Source: Enterocloster asparagiformis (GTDB lineage: Bacteria > Bacillota > Clostridia > Lachnospirales > Lachnospiraceae). Taken from it: a DNA stretch of 15,812 nt. The notes beneath the pieces were generated by a model that was not told the origin of the DNA, did no database searches, and saw nothing but the letters and a program-made list of their open reading frames with translations. This document shows, in pieces, positions 6,645 through 14,310 of this stretch. The stretch is from positions 1 to 15,812 of the forward strand of contig JAGZSY010000058.1 of NCBI GenBank assembly GCA_018380885.1. Direction: 5' to 3'. Every line of letters starts with the position of its first letter. Positions within the stretch are counted from its first letter, which is position 1. The translations under genes and the position numbers were made by a program.

Positions 6645-8018
6645 ATGGGTGTTACAAATTCCAACAAAGTTGTCAGCACTGACCGTATAACCTGCGACGG
6701 TTCTTTGCGTGTAACTCTGGCGCTGACCGCAGTGCCTGACATTGTTTCCAATCCCACTGATATCGTATTAGTACTGGACCGATCCGGCAGTATGACCGGC
6801 TCGCCGCTGGCGGGCATGAAACTGGGCGCGAAGACCTTTATTGACATTATTGATGAGGCCACCGACAGCAGCAAAGACGGCCAAATCGGCTCAGGCAGCC
6901 GAATGGGAGTTGTCAGTTTTTCCAATGTTGCTGTGGTGGATGAGCAGTTGATTACCTCTGTTGACGCGCTGAAAACTGCGGTAGACAGCTTGACTGCAGG
7001 TGGTAATACCAATCACGCTGACGCATTTAGCAAAGCTGTCCAGCTGTTTGACCCTGCCTCTGGCAACGCCAAGGTCATGGTCATATTTACGGATGGCAAC
7101 ACCACCACCGGCGCACCTCCTGCCCCTGTGGCAACCGCGGCCAAAGCTCAGGGAATTATCATTTACTGCATCGGCCTGATCGGTTCAGATGGTCTGGATA
7201 TCAGTGCACTGAACGACTGGGCCACCGATCCGGACGCTTCCCACGTGGCGGTGACGCCGGATACTGCCGACTTGGAAGCGCTTTTTGCACAACTGGCCGC
7301 AAATATTTCCAAACCAGGCGCTACGGACATTATCATTAATGAAGCTGTCAACCCGGACTTCGTTATTACCAGTATTTCGTCGCCCATAAAAGGGTCCGCC
7401 ACCATGCTGGACGCTCACTCCCTGCGGTGGAATATTTCGCAGTTAGGGGTGACCTCCAGTGAAAGTGCGTCGCTGGACTTTTTCATTCGCCATGTGGGCC
7501 AGCAGGCTGGAACCAAACTGGTCAATCAGTCCATCACTTATTCGGATAAAGAGGGAAATGTGGTATCTTTCCCGAAACCTACCGTATCGGTAGAGTGCGA
7601 TATTGTAGTTCATCCGGAGCAATGCCCTGACCCGGTGGACCTGAATGTGGAAGGTTGTCAGGATTCGATCTTGGTAGACCTTGGAGATGTCTATCTGGAG
7701 TCTCAGGGCCGGATCATTCAAATGGATGTGACCATTAAAAATGTTTGCCCTGGAAAACGGGTAGCTTTGGCGGCAATTCTTACCGAGGTGGATCAGGACG
7801 GCATAGAACACCAACGGGGTATGAAGTCTATCACCATTCCGGCGCACAGTTTTCCTGTGTGCAGAGATGTGTTGGTAAAATGCATCAAGTTTGTGGTGCC
7901 GGAGGACTTGAGCGTATCCGGTGGGGCTATGTGCAGTCCCCGCAAGTTTAAAGCCCGCTTTCTCGCCAATAATATTGATACGGACTACCGCTGTTGCGAG
8001 TCTGCTGTTACACTTTAA
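6645..8018 (+). CDS. VWA-domain protein with Cys-rich C-terminal domain
   Basis: A 457-aa protein. The start is ATG 6645, with a near-perfect AAGGAGGT site; upstream in-frame codons have no such site. Residues ~38-225 are a von Willebrand A fold with a complete metal-ion-dependent adhesion site: Asp45-x-Ser47-x-Ser49 (VLDRSGSM), Thr122 (GGNTN) and Asp150 (IFTDGN). A β-rich region follows (~226-335), ending VTSSESASLDFFIRHVGQQ and PKPTVSVECD. A C-terminal domain of ~120 residues then holds about seven Cys (QCPD, GCQD, NVCPG, VCRD, KCIKF, MCS, RCC). There is no signal peptide, TM segment or LPXTG motif, so the protein is cytoplasmic or exported in an unusual way such as on a spore coat. The divergent small Cys-containing gene is probably a functional partner. 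Confidence 0.9.
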   Translation: MGVTNSNKVVSTDRITCDGSLRVTLALTAVPDIVSNPTDIVLVLDRSGSMTGSPLAGMKLGAKTFIDIIDEATDSSKDGQIGSGSRMGVVSFSNVAVVDEQLITSVDALKTAVDSLTAGGNTNHADAFSKAVQLFDPASGNAKVMVIFTDGNTTTGAPPAPVATAAKAQGIIIYCIGLIGSDGLDISALNDWATDPDASHVAVTPDTADLEALFAQLAANISKPGATDIIINEAVNPDFVITSISSPIKGSATMLDAHSLRWNISQLGVTSSESASLDFFIRHVGQQAGTKLVNQSITYSDKEGNVVSFPKPTVSVECDIVVHPEQCPDPVDLNVEGCQDSILVDLGDVYLESQGRIIQMDVTIKNVCPGKRVALAAILTEVDQDGIEHQRGMKSITIPAHSFPVCRDVLVKCIKFVVPEDLSVSGGAMCSPRKFKARFLANNIDTDYRCCESAVTL

Positions 8019-8025
8019 CCAGCAT

Positions 8026-8049
8026 GCCACCACCTCATAAGGCGGTGGC
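8026..8049 (+). terminator. Weak hairpin after the VWA gene
   Basis: GCCACC pairs with GGTGGC, with one A/C mismatch, two further pairs, and a TCATAA loop. It starts 8 nt after the stop codon but lacks a T-tract, so it is only a possible terminator. The following ~220 bp, up to the pseudogene, hold nothing else I can identify. Confidence 0.35.
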
Positions 8050-8275
8050 TACATATCGAGCCAATTGTTAAACACACTCACCACCCACAACTCACATAGT
8101 AAAATTTGTCCCCGATCAGTCATATCATGCCTGGTTCATTGTGGAGCGCATGGGAGTAACTCACCCAGCTGACGCTCTCCGCCCCCCGGCTTCTGCACCA
8201 CATGGGCAACGTCTTCTGGGATAACGATCTGCCTGCTCCGGCAACGTGAAACAGAAGAGGACCTTAGCTACAAAT

Positions 8276-8750
8276 TCAGCTGAAAGCCCCGTTTTCCAGG
8301 GCATTCAGCTCCTGTTCAATTTTGCGTTGGCCATCCAATGGGGGTAGACCGCCTTTTCCAATCTTCCGACAAAACTCCCGGTATGTTTGAAGTGCTGCCA
8401 TACTGAGAATGCCGTGCTGACACTTAATAGGGAAAAACGGAATGGTCCCATGATATCGGAACAAAGAGGTGCAGGTGCTCTGCAGACAACCTGGCCGCTG
8501 ACACCAGGCAGCTCCATGTAGCTGCCCTGCATCGAATACCAACATTGATCCATTTATATCATACCACCGCAAATTGTCAGACTTGACAACTCAAATTGTC
8601 GGGTGCTTACTTTCTTGCGAACTCGGTTGGATAAAAGCGCCGCTCTCTGCCCGACCGGGGATGAATGATACCATACCCTCCTCTTTTTGAAGCTTAAAAT
8701 ACCAGCGCTCCAAGCCTTTTTGTCCCGACGTGCGTATGTCACAGCCCTCC
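8276..8750 (-). pseudogene. Tocopherol-cyclase-like (lipocalin-type) family pseudogene
   Basis: No single frame spans this stretch, but family motifs occur in order in different frames. First comes LERWYFKLQKEEG with VSFIPGRAESGAFIQ (about 8625-8715), matching the family's EGWYFK...FIPG...IQ start. Next is RWYDINGSMLVFD (about 8535-8572), then SDIMGPFRF in one frame and FPIKCQHGILSM in another (about 8405-8465). The last switch falls in a run of five T; a sixth T would restore DIMGPFRFFPIKCQHGILSM, a classic family motif. There are at least three frameshifts, a TGA after the first segment, and no matching C-terminal part. AAAGGAGG near 8750 may be the old ribosome site, followed by GTG. The gene appears dead. 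The family assignment rests on motif memory, not a search. Confidence 0.6.
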
Positions 8751-8800
8751 TTTGAGGAGTGGACTTAATGTGCTTGTATAAGCGGGATATAAGACGATAT

Positions 8801-9436
8801 TTATTTACCTCTCAACGAAACGCAGCTGCACCCGTACTTTTGCTCCACTAGATCCCAGTTCACCACGTTCCACCAATCGTTGATATAGTCCACTCTCTTG
8901 TTATAGTGTTTTAAATAATAGGCGTGTTCCCACACATCTAAACTAAGAAGCGGCATTACAACACCCACCGGAGTTTCCTGATTGGCGGTGGTCACGAGAC
9001 AAAGCCCTTGCTTGCCATTGAACAGCCAAACATACCCCGAGCCGAAAACGGACAACGCCATTTCTGTAAATTTTTCCCGAAAAGCGTTCAGGGAACCAAA
9101 CCGGCGGTTGATGTCCACCGCTAAAGCGCCCGAGGGTGCTTTTTTTCCATCCGGGCACATGCCATTGAAAAAGAACTGGTGATTGTATACTCCACCGGCA
9201 TTACGGGCAATGGCTATGCAGTCCTTTTCTGGAACTTGCCTAGTGGTATGAATAAGTTGCTCAAGTGTCAATGTCTGAAACTGTGGGTACTTTTTCAGGA
9301 TGCTGTTCAGGTTATCTATATAAGTTTTCAAGTGTCTTTCATGATGCAACTGCATCGTCTTTTCATCTATGTACGGTTCCAACGCATCATACGCATATGC
9401 CAGTGGTGCATTTTCAAATGGATAATGTTTTTTCAA
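8801..9436 (-). CDS. sodA: Superoxide dismutase, Mn-type by key residues
   Basis: Converts superoxide to O2 and H2O2 in the cytoplasm; 211 aa, normal for the Fe/Mn family. The metal ligands are all present: His31 (MQLHHERH), His86 (YNHQFFF), Asp167 and His171 (DVWEHAYY). Gln in TTANQETP with Gly-Gly in NAGGVYNH is the pattern of Mn enzymes; Fe enzymes place the Gln in the earlier motif. Manganese or cambialistic use is therefore predicted. The start is TTG, with GGAGGG about 7 nt upstream and no ATG alternative. The second helix reads HHERHLKTY where HHDKHHATY is usual, and the C-terminus carries an odd CSCVSLRGK tail with two Cys. It is divergent from a dead LysR gene and is the only intact gene in this decayed stretch. 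Confidence 0.95.
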   Translation of the reverse strand: MKKHYPFENAPLAYAYDALEPYIDEKTMQLHHERHLKTYIDNLNSILKKYPQFQTLTLEQLIHTTRQVPEKDCIAIARNAGGVYNHQFFFNGMCPDGKKAPSGALAVDINRRFGSLNAFREKFTEMALSVFGSGYVWLFNGKQGLCLVTTANQETPVGVVMPLLSLDVWEHAYYLKHYNKRVDYINDWWNVVNWDLVEQKYGCSCVSLRGK

Positions 9437-9506
9437 GGCAATCCCTCCCTCTCATACATGATATGCAAACAGAAGAGATTTGCCTTTCACTTCTGCTGGT
9501 AATTTT

Positions 9507-9536
9507 TTGATAAATCCTCTTTGAAATTGATATGGT
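9507..9536 (+). promoter_or_regulatory. Promoter of the former LysR gene
   Basis: TTGATA (9507-9512), an 18-nt spacer and TATGGT (9531-9536) precede the LysR ATG by about 20 nt. The same ~120-bp region must also hold the sodA promoter on the other strand, which I could not pin down. Confidence 0.45.
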
Positions 9537-9556
9537 TTTAGCAGAGGTGAGTTGGT

Positions 9557-10496
9557 ATGACAACAGGCATGGAATATTTTTTAGTGCTGGCGGAGGAGCA
9601 GAGCATCAGTCGGGTGGCCCAGCATCTCTTTGTCACCCAGCAGTCTATGAGCGAGCAGATGAAGCGCCTGGAACAGCTCTATTGCGCCAAACTGTTTACC
9701 CGGCGTCCCCGGTTTCAATTGACCGCCGCCGGAGAGGCCCTGCTCTCCACCGCCCGGCAAATTCGAATTCTGGAACAAGGGCTGACACTTCACTCCACAA
9801 CATCTAGGAGAAAAGCGGCGGCCAGCTTCGGTCGGTATCCATGCCACCCGGGCCCGGATCCTTCTACCCCAGGCAGTGGAATGGTTTTACCGCGCTTTTC
9901 CCAATGTGAAGCTGATTTTTGTTCACGACGATACCCGTAACTTTGAGCAAATGCTGATGAATGGAGATCTCAACCTGTTTTTCGGGGTAGACGCCGCCCC
10001 ATTTTCAGAGTTTGAAATGCTTCCCCTGGCAGAGGAGTCTATTTACCTTGTCGCGTCAAAAGCTCTTCTGGAGAACAAGCTGGGATGGGGCCTCTCCTAG
10101 CCGAGAAACGTGATTCTCCCCTGGGAACTGGAGCTACTCCCCCTAATTTTCAGCCATGACCGCAGCCACCTACAGCAGAAGGTGGACCGGCTTTTGCAGG
10201 AAACGGCTATTATTCCCCATAAAATTCTCACCATATCGGACTTTGAGGTGCAGCTCATGCTGGCCTGCAAGGACGTTGGCGCGTGTTCCTGTCCCAAGCT
10301 GATGCTTCAAAAGGTACAGGAACTCAATAACCAAAACTCCTGTAATCCCCTGCATATCTTTCCTGTGAAAGGGCTGGTTTGAACATCGCAGCTCTCGCTG
10401 GTGCTGCACCAAAGGGCCTACCGCTCCCCTGCTCTAACTGCGTTGATCCAAATTCTGAAGGGATCGTTTTTAACCAGCTTTTCCACCTTGGTATAA
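9557..10496 (+). pseudogene. LysR-family transcriptional regulator, inactivated
   Basis: A recognisable LysR regulator broken in three places. The HTH is intact at the start: MEYFLVLAEEQSISRVAQHL then FVTQQSMSEQMKRLEQLY and LFTRRPRFQLTAAGEALL. The frame is lost near 9790-9805 and continues in another frame as GIHATRARILLPQAVEWFYR and FPNVKLIFVHDDT. That frame carries a TAG at 10098 and a TGA at 10380, after which SLVLHQRAYRSPAL still resembles a LysR effector-domain end. The frame closes with TAA at 10494. The ribosome site AGAGGTGA is still good, so a ~127-aa HTH-only protein could be made from the first part. It may once have governed sodA or the symporter gene downstream, which is itself truncated. 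Confidence 0.9.
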
Positions 10497-10517
10497 GTCC
10501 CCCGTACTCCAGTATGC

Positions 10518-10557
10518 AACACCCCTGGTTGTGAAGTTTCACACAGCCAGGGGTGTT
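10518..10557 (+). terminator. Terminator after the LysR pseudogene
   Basis: AACACCCCTGG pairs with CCAGGGGTGTT (11 bp), with an inner TGTGAA/TTCACA stem, followed by TTAC. It lies about 20 bp past the end of the LysR remnant. Confidence 0.65.
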
Positions 10558-10702
10558 TTACATCTGGCTATGGAATGGACGCTCTGCTCCGCCCGCGATA
10601 CCCACCCAGCGCAAAACATCTTCCCTGTTTTAGAATTTAAATTTTTTATTTATTAAAAAAGAACAAAAATTCCGCCGTATTCTTGTCTATATGACAGAAT
10701 AA

Positions 10703-11467
10703 ATTCTTTTTTCTGGTATTGTCCCCGCTGAAAAGCGGGTCTCCATGGGTGAGGAAACCATTAACCCCATGTCTATGGACCCTCTGGCGTGGCACCTTGC
10801 CCTGACTTTAGTAGCTACTTTGGCGGGCTACAAATTTTACGACTGGTATAAGCAGCATCTGCCTAACATCGAACTGCCAGTCATGTGCTTAGCCATGATC
10901 GCCGGTGTGATTTTACAGACCATTCTAAACCACACCCCCTTCCGGGACAGCGTTGATGAGCACGTAGAGGGCCGGATTGGCAGCATGGTTACGGACTATC
11001 TGGTTGGTTTCGGCGTGGCCTCCATCTCCATTACAGTAGTTATGGAGTTTGCGGCTCCCATTGTTTTGCTGTGCATCCTGGGTATGCTTACCTCGCTGAC
11101 CCTGGTGTTTGTAGTAGGGCGTAAGCTGTTTCACAACTTCTGGTTTGAGCGCTCCATCTTCGTCTTTGGCTGGACCACTGGCGTTGTTGCCATTGGCGTA
11201 ACCCTGCTGCGGATTGTAGACCCTGAGGCAAAGAGCGGTACGCTGAATGATTACGGTTATTCCTATACCATTCAGTCGGTGGTTGAAGTCTTTATCATTG
11301 CAATGGTGCCGATTATGGCGGTCTCTCTAGGCTGTATCCAGTCTGGCGCAATTCTGACCGTAATCGCAATAGCCCTGTTCCTGTTTGGTGCGAAGGTGTT
11401 TGGCGTCCATAATGAGAAAATGAATGAACTGCGCGAGGGCGAGGCGGAAATCATCAACACGAAATAA
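10703..11467 (+). pseudogene. gltS: Sodium:glutamate symporter (GltS family), C-terminal half only
   Basis: This encodes about 240 aa of a family normally ~400 aa long built from two halves of about five TM segments; only the second half is present. It holds PLAWHLALTLVATLAGY, IELPVMCLAMIAGVIL, GFGVASISITVVMEFAAPIV, IFVFGWTTGVVAIGVTLLR and MAVSLGCIQSGAILTVIAIA. The first ATG is 10745, with no convincing ribosome site. Family-like sequence extends upstream of it (PAEKRVSMGEETIN resembles the loop joining the two halves) and stops near an in-frame TAA at 10700, where AT-rich non-coding DNA begins. That places a 5' deletion breakpoint near 10700-10720 rather than a shortened but designed gene. 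A half-transporter could in principle dimerise, but a dead remnant is more likely. Confidence 0.75.
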
Positions 11468-11584
11468 ATCTGGAGATTTCTAAAATGAGAGCCGGAGTAT
11501 AACGGACCGTTGGGATGAGTGGCCGGCCGGACTGCCCCTCCCCCATTGTTCAGCAGAGCTATATAGAATGAGGAGATGATCTAT

Positions 11585-12451
11585 TTGGACGGATATATGC
11601 AAGAGACCGCTCAAGAACTGCTTCATGGCGCCTACGACCTTCACATACATACCAGTCCTTCCCATTTCCCGCGGCTTCTGGATGACTTTACTCTGGTGGA
11701 ACAGGCGGCGGCGGCCGGGATGGCGGGCGTCATGCTGAAAAGCCACTACGAGCCAACCGGGGCAAGGGCCGCCATGGTCAATCTCCGGCTGGGGCAGCTA
11801 GGGACGGCTGCCTACGGCGGGATTGTGCTCAACTGGCCAGTGGGAGGGCTGAACCCCTACGCGGCGGAGTCATCGCTCAAGATGGGTGGCCGCTTTGTGT
11901 GGATGCCCACCCGGGACGCCGCCAACAGCCTGGCCGCCGGAGGAAATATGCCGGGGGACTTTTTTTCACGTCCCGGAATCTCCATTCTAAATGAGACAGG
12001 TGATCTCCTCCCAGTTGTCTATGAAATTATGGAGGTGATCAAAAAGTACAATGGCGTCCTGGCTACCGGACATATCAGCCCCAAGGAGTCTGTCCTGCTG
12101 TGCCGAGCCGGCCGGGCCTATGGCGTCAAGATGGTTCTGACCCACCCGGAATTTGACCGCACCCTGATGGATACTGGAACCCAGCGTGAACTGGCCGCTC
12201 TGGGCGTAGCCATTGAGAAGTGCTGGTTCAACCTTGCGGTGGGCATCGTGACGCCCCAGGAGATGGCGGCCCACATCCGTGCCTGCGGCCCGGAGCGCTG
12301 CTTCCTCACCACCGACCGGGGCCAGGCAGGCCAGGAGCCGCCGGCGGCGGGGATGGAACACTTTCTGCAAACCCTCTTAGAAGAGGGCTTCTCCCGGGAT
12401 GAGCTTTGGGCGATGGTCTCCGGGGTCCCCGCCCAATTGGTCCTTTCGTAG
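11585..12451 (+). CDS. DUF6282 family protein, amidohydrolase-like
   Basis: A 288-aa cytoplasmic protein of the DUF6282 family, which resembles metal-dependent amidohydrolases/PHP-type hydrolases. The sequence shows ordered putative metal ligands: YDLHIHTSPSHFPRLLDD (His-x-His), VMLKSHYEPT, LATGHISPKE, VLTHPEFDRT and LTTDRGQ. The true substrate is not known. The TTG start at 11585 lies 9 nt after AGGAG; the ATG at 11576 abuts the same AGGAG and is unlikely. The stop is TAG. It is followed 112 bp later by an RpiR regulator on the same strand, a common arrangement for catabolic genes, so the regulator may govern it. It appears intact. Confidence 0.82.
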   Translation: MDGYMQETAQELLHGAYDLHIHTSPSHFPRLLDDFTLVEQAAAAGMAGVMLKSHYEPTGARAAMVNLRLGQLGTAAYGGIVLNWPVGGLNPYAAESSLKMGGRFVWMPTRDAANSLAAGGNMPGDFFSRPGISILNETGDLLPVVYEIMEVIKKYNGVLATGHISPKESVLLCRAGRAYGVKMVLTHPEFDRTLMDTGTQRELAALGVAIEKCWFNLAVGIVTPQEMAAHIRACGPERCFLTTDRGQAGQEPPAAGMEHFLQTLLEEGFSRDELWAMVSGVPAQLVLS

Positions 12452-12511
12452 CCGCGCCTTTGCCGCTCCAGTGTCTTCCTTTGTGTTCCTCCAGCTATTG
12501 ACTTTTCCAGT

Positions 12512-12517
12512 TATAAT
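12512..12517 (+). promoter_or_regulatory. Possible -10 box before the rpiR-type gene
   Basis: A perfect TATAAT lies about 45 nt before the start codon. A TTGACT is present but only 8 nt upstream of it, too close to pair as a -35, so promoter activity is uncertain. Confidence 0.3.
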
Positions 12518-12563
12518 GTTTTGGACAAATTTAAAACACTCTGTGCGAAGGAAGCGGATAGAA

Positions 12564-13430
12564 ATGCCTGGGACCATTGTTGACCACATTATCGAGATTA
12601 AGGACTCTCTGCCCAAAAAGCAAAAACAGTTGTGCAACTATATCGTCCTCCACAGCGGAGAAGCGGGCATGATGACTGTCGCTGAGCTCGCCCAGCAAGC
12701 CGGAGTGGGAACCACAACCGTCATGCGACTCGTTCAGTATTTAGGCTACGACTCCTATAACTGTTTGAAGCGGGATATCATGAGCGCCTCGATGCGTCAA
12801 CTAGGCTCCAGCTATGGGAACCGGATGCAGACCCTTGCGTCCGATTCCGAAGCCGGGAAAGAGCACACCTTGGAGCATGTGTTGAACGATTTCCGACAGG
12901 TATCGGAAAATCTGCTGACGCCAAACAACCAGGAGCAGTTCAACAAAGCGGTGGATCTTCTGCTGAAAGCCAACTGGATCAATGTGCTTGGGCTGCGGTC
13001 TTCCCAGGTGGCCGCCCTGTACTTTGAATATGCAGTGGGGATCTTTTATCCCAAAGTGCGGCAGCTAAGCACCGGACAGGAGTATCTGTTTGGCCGTCTG
13101 CTTCCGATCTGTCCGAATGATGTGCTACTGGTCATCTCCCAGTGGCCCTGTACGAAAAAGACCATTGACGCGGCTCTGGTATGCCACAGGCGGAATATCC
13201 CCATTATTCTGGTAACCAACACCCGGATCAACCCCATTGCGGAGTATGCCTCGGCCGTGATCGACACCGACTCGGTCAGCAGCAGTTCGGATATTCTCCC
13301 TGTCATGGCAGTCATGGAGGCGCTGTCCTATGAGATCGGCAAGCGGACCGCCCCTCAATCCACCGAGAACATGACCGCACTGGAGGAGATGCTGCGGGAT
13401 AACCACCTGATCCTATGGGACTCTGTGTAA
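12564..13430 (+). CDS. MurR/RpiR-family transcriptional regulator with SIS domain
   Basis: A 288-aa regulator. The N-terminal HTH_6 domain includes SLPKKQKQLCNYI and the helix-turn-helix MTVAELAQQAGVGTTTVMRL (about 37-56), followed by GYDSYNCLKRDI. The SIS sugar-phosphate-binding domain spans about 125-260, with WINVLGLRSSQVAALYF, DVLLVISQWPCTKKTIDAA, IPIILVTNT and the SSSSDILPVMAVMEAL helix. The start is ATG 12564, with AAGGA 11 nt upstream; the open frame reaches further back but overlaps the previous gene. RpiR regulators usually sense sugar phosphates and control adjacent catabolic genes; the DUF6282 gene just upstream is the likely target or partner. It is intact, and no terminator follows directly. 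Confidence 0.92.
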   Translation: MPGTIVDHIIEIKDSLPKKQKQLCNYIVLHSGEAGMMTVAELAQQAGVGTTTVMRLVQYLGYDSYNCLKRDIMSASMRQLGSSYGNRMQTLASDSEAGKEHTLEHVLNDFRQVSENLLTPNNQEQFNKAVDLLLKANWINVLGLRSSQVAALYFEYAVGIFYPKVRQLSTGQEYLFGRLLPICPNDVLLVISQWPCTKKTIDAALVCHRRNIPIILVTNTRINPIAEYASAVIDTDSVSSSSDILPVMAVMEALSYEIGKRTAPQSTENMTALEEMLRDNHLILWDSV

Positions 13431-13489
13431 GAATGTTGTCTGGACCGCTTCTGGAGGTCGGTCGAGGAGATAATTCCACCCATCTGCGG

Positions 13490-13695
13490 GGGGAGGGCAG
13501 CGGCTTTTCCGGGTGGAAGCTCAGCCCCACTTTATCGTCAGAGAAAAGAGCGCCTGGTGGAACAGGGAGCGTAATCCTGCCGTGTCGCCCCCGTGCGGCC
13601 TCGTGTGAGGCGATTGAGTGCAGGACAGCCATGTACCCCAACAAACCAGGGCTACGCCGCTGTGCAGCTCCTGTGGGCGAAAGACGACGCCTAGA
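13490..13695 (+). ncRNA. Candidate structured non-coding RNA (strand uncertain)
   Basis: No convincing gene lies between 13431 and 13941. This GC-rich part has complementary segments that nest without crossing. CAGCGGC (13498-13504) pairs with GCCGCTG (13656-13662). Inside that, CCTGGT (13553-13558) pairs with ACCAGG (13645-13650), and further in TCCTGC (13575-13580) pairs with GCAGGA (13620-13625). GCCTC-GTGT-GAGGC (13598-13611) sits at the centre. Local hairpins TTCC/GGAA (13507-13518) and GGCG/CGCC (13676-13691) flank the ends. This multi-helix layout fits a ~200-nt structured RNA. I see no match to the TPP, SAM, cobalamin, glycine or c-di-GMP riboswitch cores. The strand is assigned from the neighbours only. 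Chance pairing in GC-rich DNA is the alternative. Confidence 0.35.
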
Positions 13696-13754
13696 GAGCT
13701 CATATTTTCTATTTCTATGGCGAATTTTTATAGTCTGAAATAAACTCCTGTGCC

Positions 13755-13788
13755 CCCCTGGTTCTGGCCGTTTTGCTGGAACCAGGGG
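13755..13788 (+). terminator. Hairpin terminator after the candidate RNA region
   Basis: CCCCTGGTTC pairs with GAACCAGGGG (10 bp) across a 14-nt loop, followed by CGTTCGATTTTA. It could end transcripts of the rpiR-type gene or of the candidate RNA. Confidence 0.55.
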
Positions 13789-13941
13789 CGTTCGATTTTA
13801 GTACGAGGATAAAGGGAGGTGGTCGCAAAGCGCCGCAGTGCGGGGTGTGTCAAGGAATTGCGGGATTTCGCCGCAGCGCCGTGCCCCTGGCTTTTCCCTT
13901 TTTCTGTGGTATGTTGTGTCGTTGAAAAGGAGGCGACACAC

Positions 13942-14196
13942 ATGCGAGACACATTGGAAGATCTGTACTTTGGGAAAATCACACCTAACGAGTAGGACAT
14001 CACTCCAGGCTCGGTCCTAGCGGATGCTATGGACCAGGCGGAACAGTGTGAGTAGAAGCTTACCACTCTGCTGGAGGGGGAAGTGAAAACCCTGCTGCTC
14101 CAACTTCTCAACGCAGAGAATGCGATCGGCAGCACCCTGGCCCTGCAAAATGGGGTGGACGTGAAAACAGTGTCCGGAATGCTGGGGCAGATTTAG
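13942..14196 (+). pseudogene. DUF6809-like / tyrosine-recombinase chimera with two in-frame TAG codons
   Basis: It starts at ATG after a textbook AAAAGGAGG site. It reads MRDTLEDLYFGKITPNE, TAG, DITPGSVLADAMDQAEQCE, TAG, KLTTLLEGEVKTLLLQLL and on to LALQNGVDVKTVSGMLGQI, then TAG. The first part resembles DUF6809 proteins (short coiled proteins found on clostridial mobile elements, starting with a D-LEDLYFG-I-P pattern). The last ~20 residues match the C-terminal LQNGVDVKTVSGMLGH segment of integrases from integrative elements, lacking the catalytic Tyr that should follow. The first two TAGs stand where Gln (CAG) would fit, each one C-to-T change. Two gene fragments therefore appear joined and then decayed, marking an old integrative-element boundary. 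Confidence 0.65.
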
Positions 14197-14310
14197 GATC
14201 CCAAATAAAACCCTGCAAAAAATTGCAAAAATCAAAAATAATCCAGCGAAATTATGCAATTTTATCAAATTTTGTCTTGACCAACCGAAATAGATACGTG
14301 CAGATTTTAT

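Noticed and set aside
8105..8225. Short plus-strand frame SYHAWFIVERMGV as a gene fragment
   Set aside because: Only about 38 codons, no start or ribosome site, and no family I can name.
10724..10739. CCCGCT-GAAA-AGCGGG hairpin as an RNA regulator before gltS
   Set aside because: The same bases encode PAEKR of the conserved GltS inter-domain loop, so it is former coding sequence; the fold is likely incidental.
13312..13644. 110-aa minus-strand frame overlapping the rpiR end
   Set aside because: It runs antisense through the intact regulator gene, has no ribosome site I can find, and its composition reflects GC-rich DNA.
13942..14196. TAG read as an amino acid (stop-codon reassignment or pyrrolysine)
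   Set aside because: Intact genes in the window (DUF421, the small basic protein, DUF6282) end with TAG, and the TAG-interrupted frames also show frameshifts or other stops, so decay explains them.
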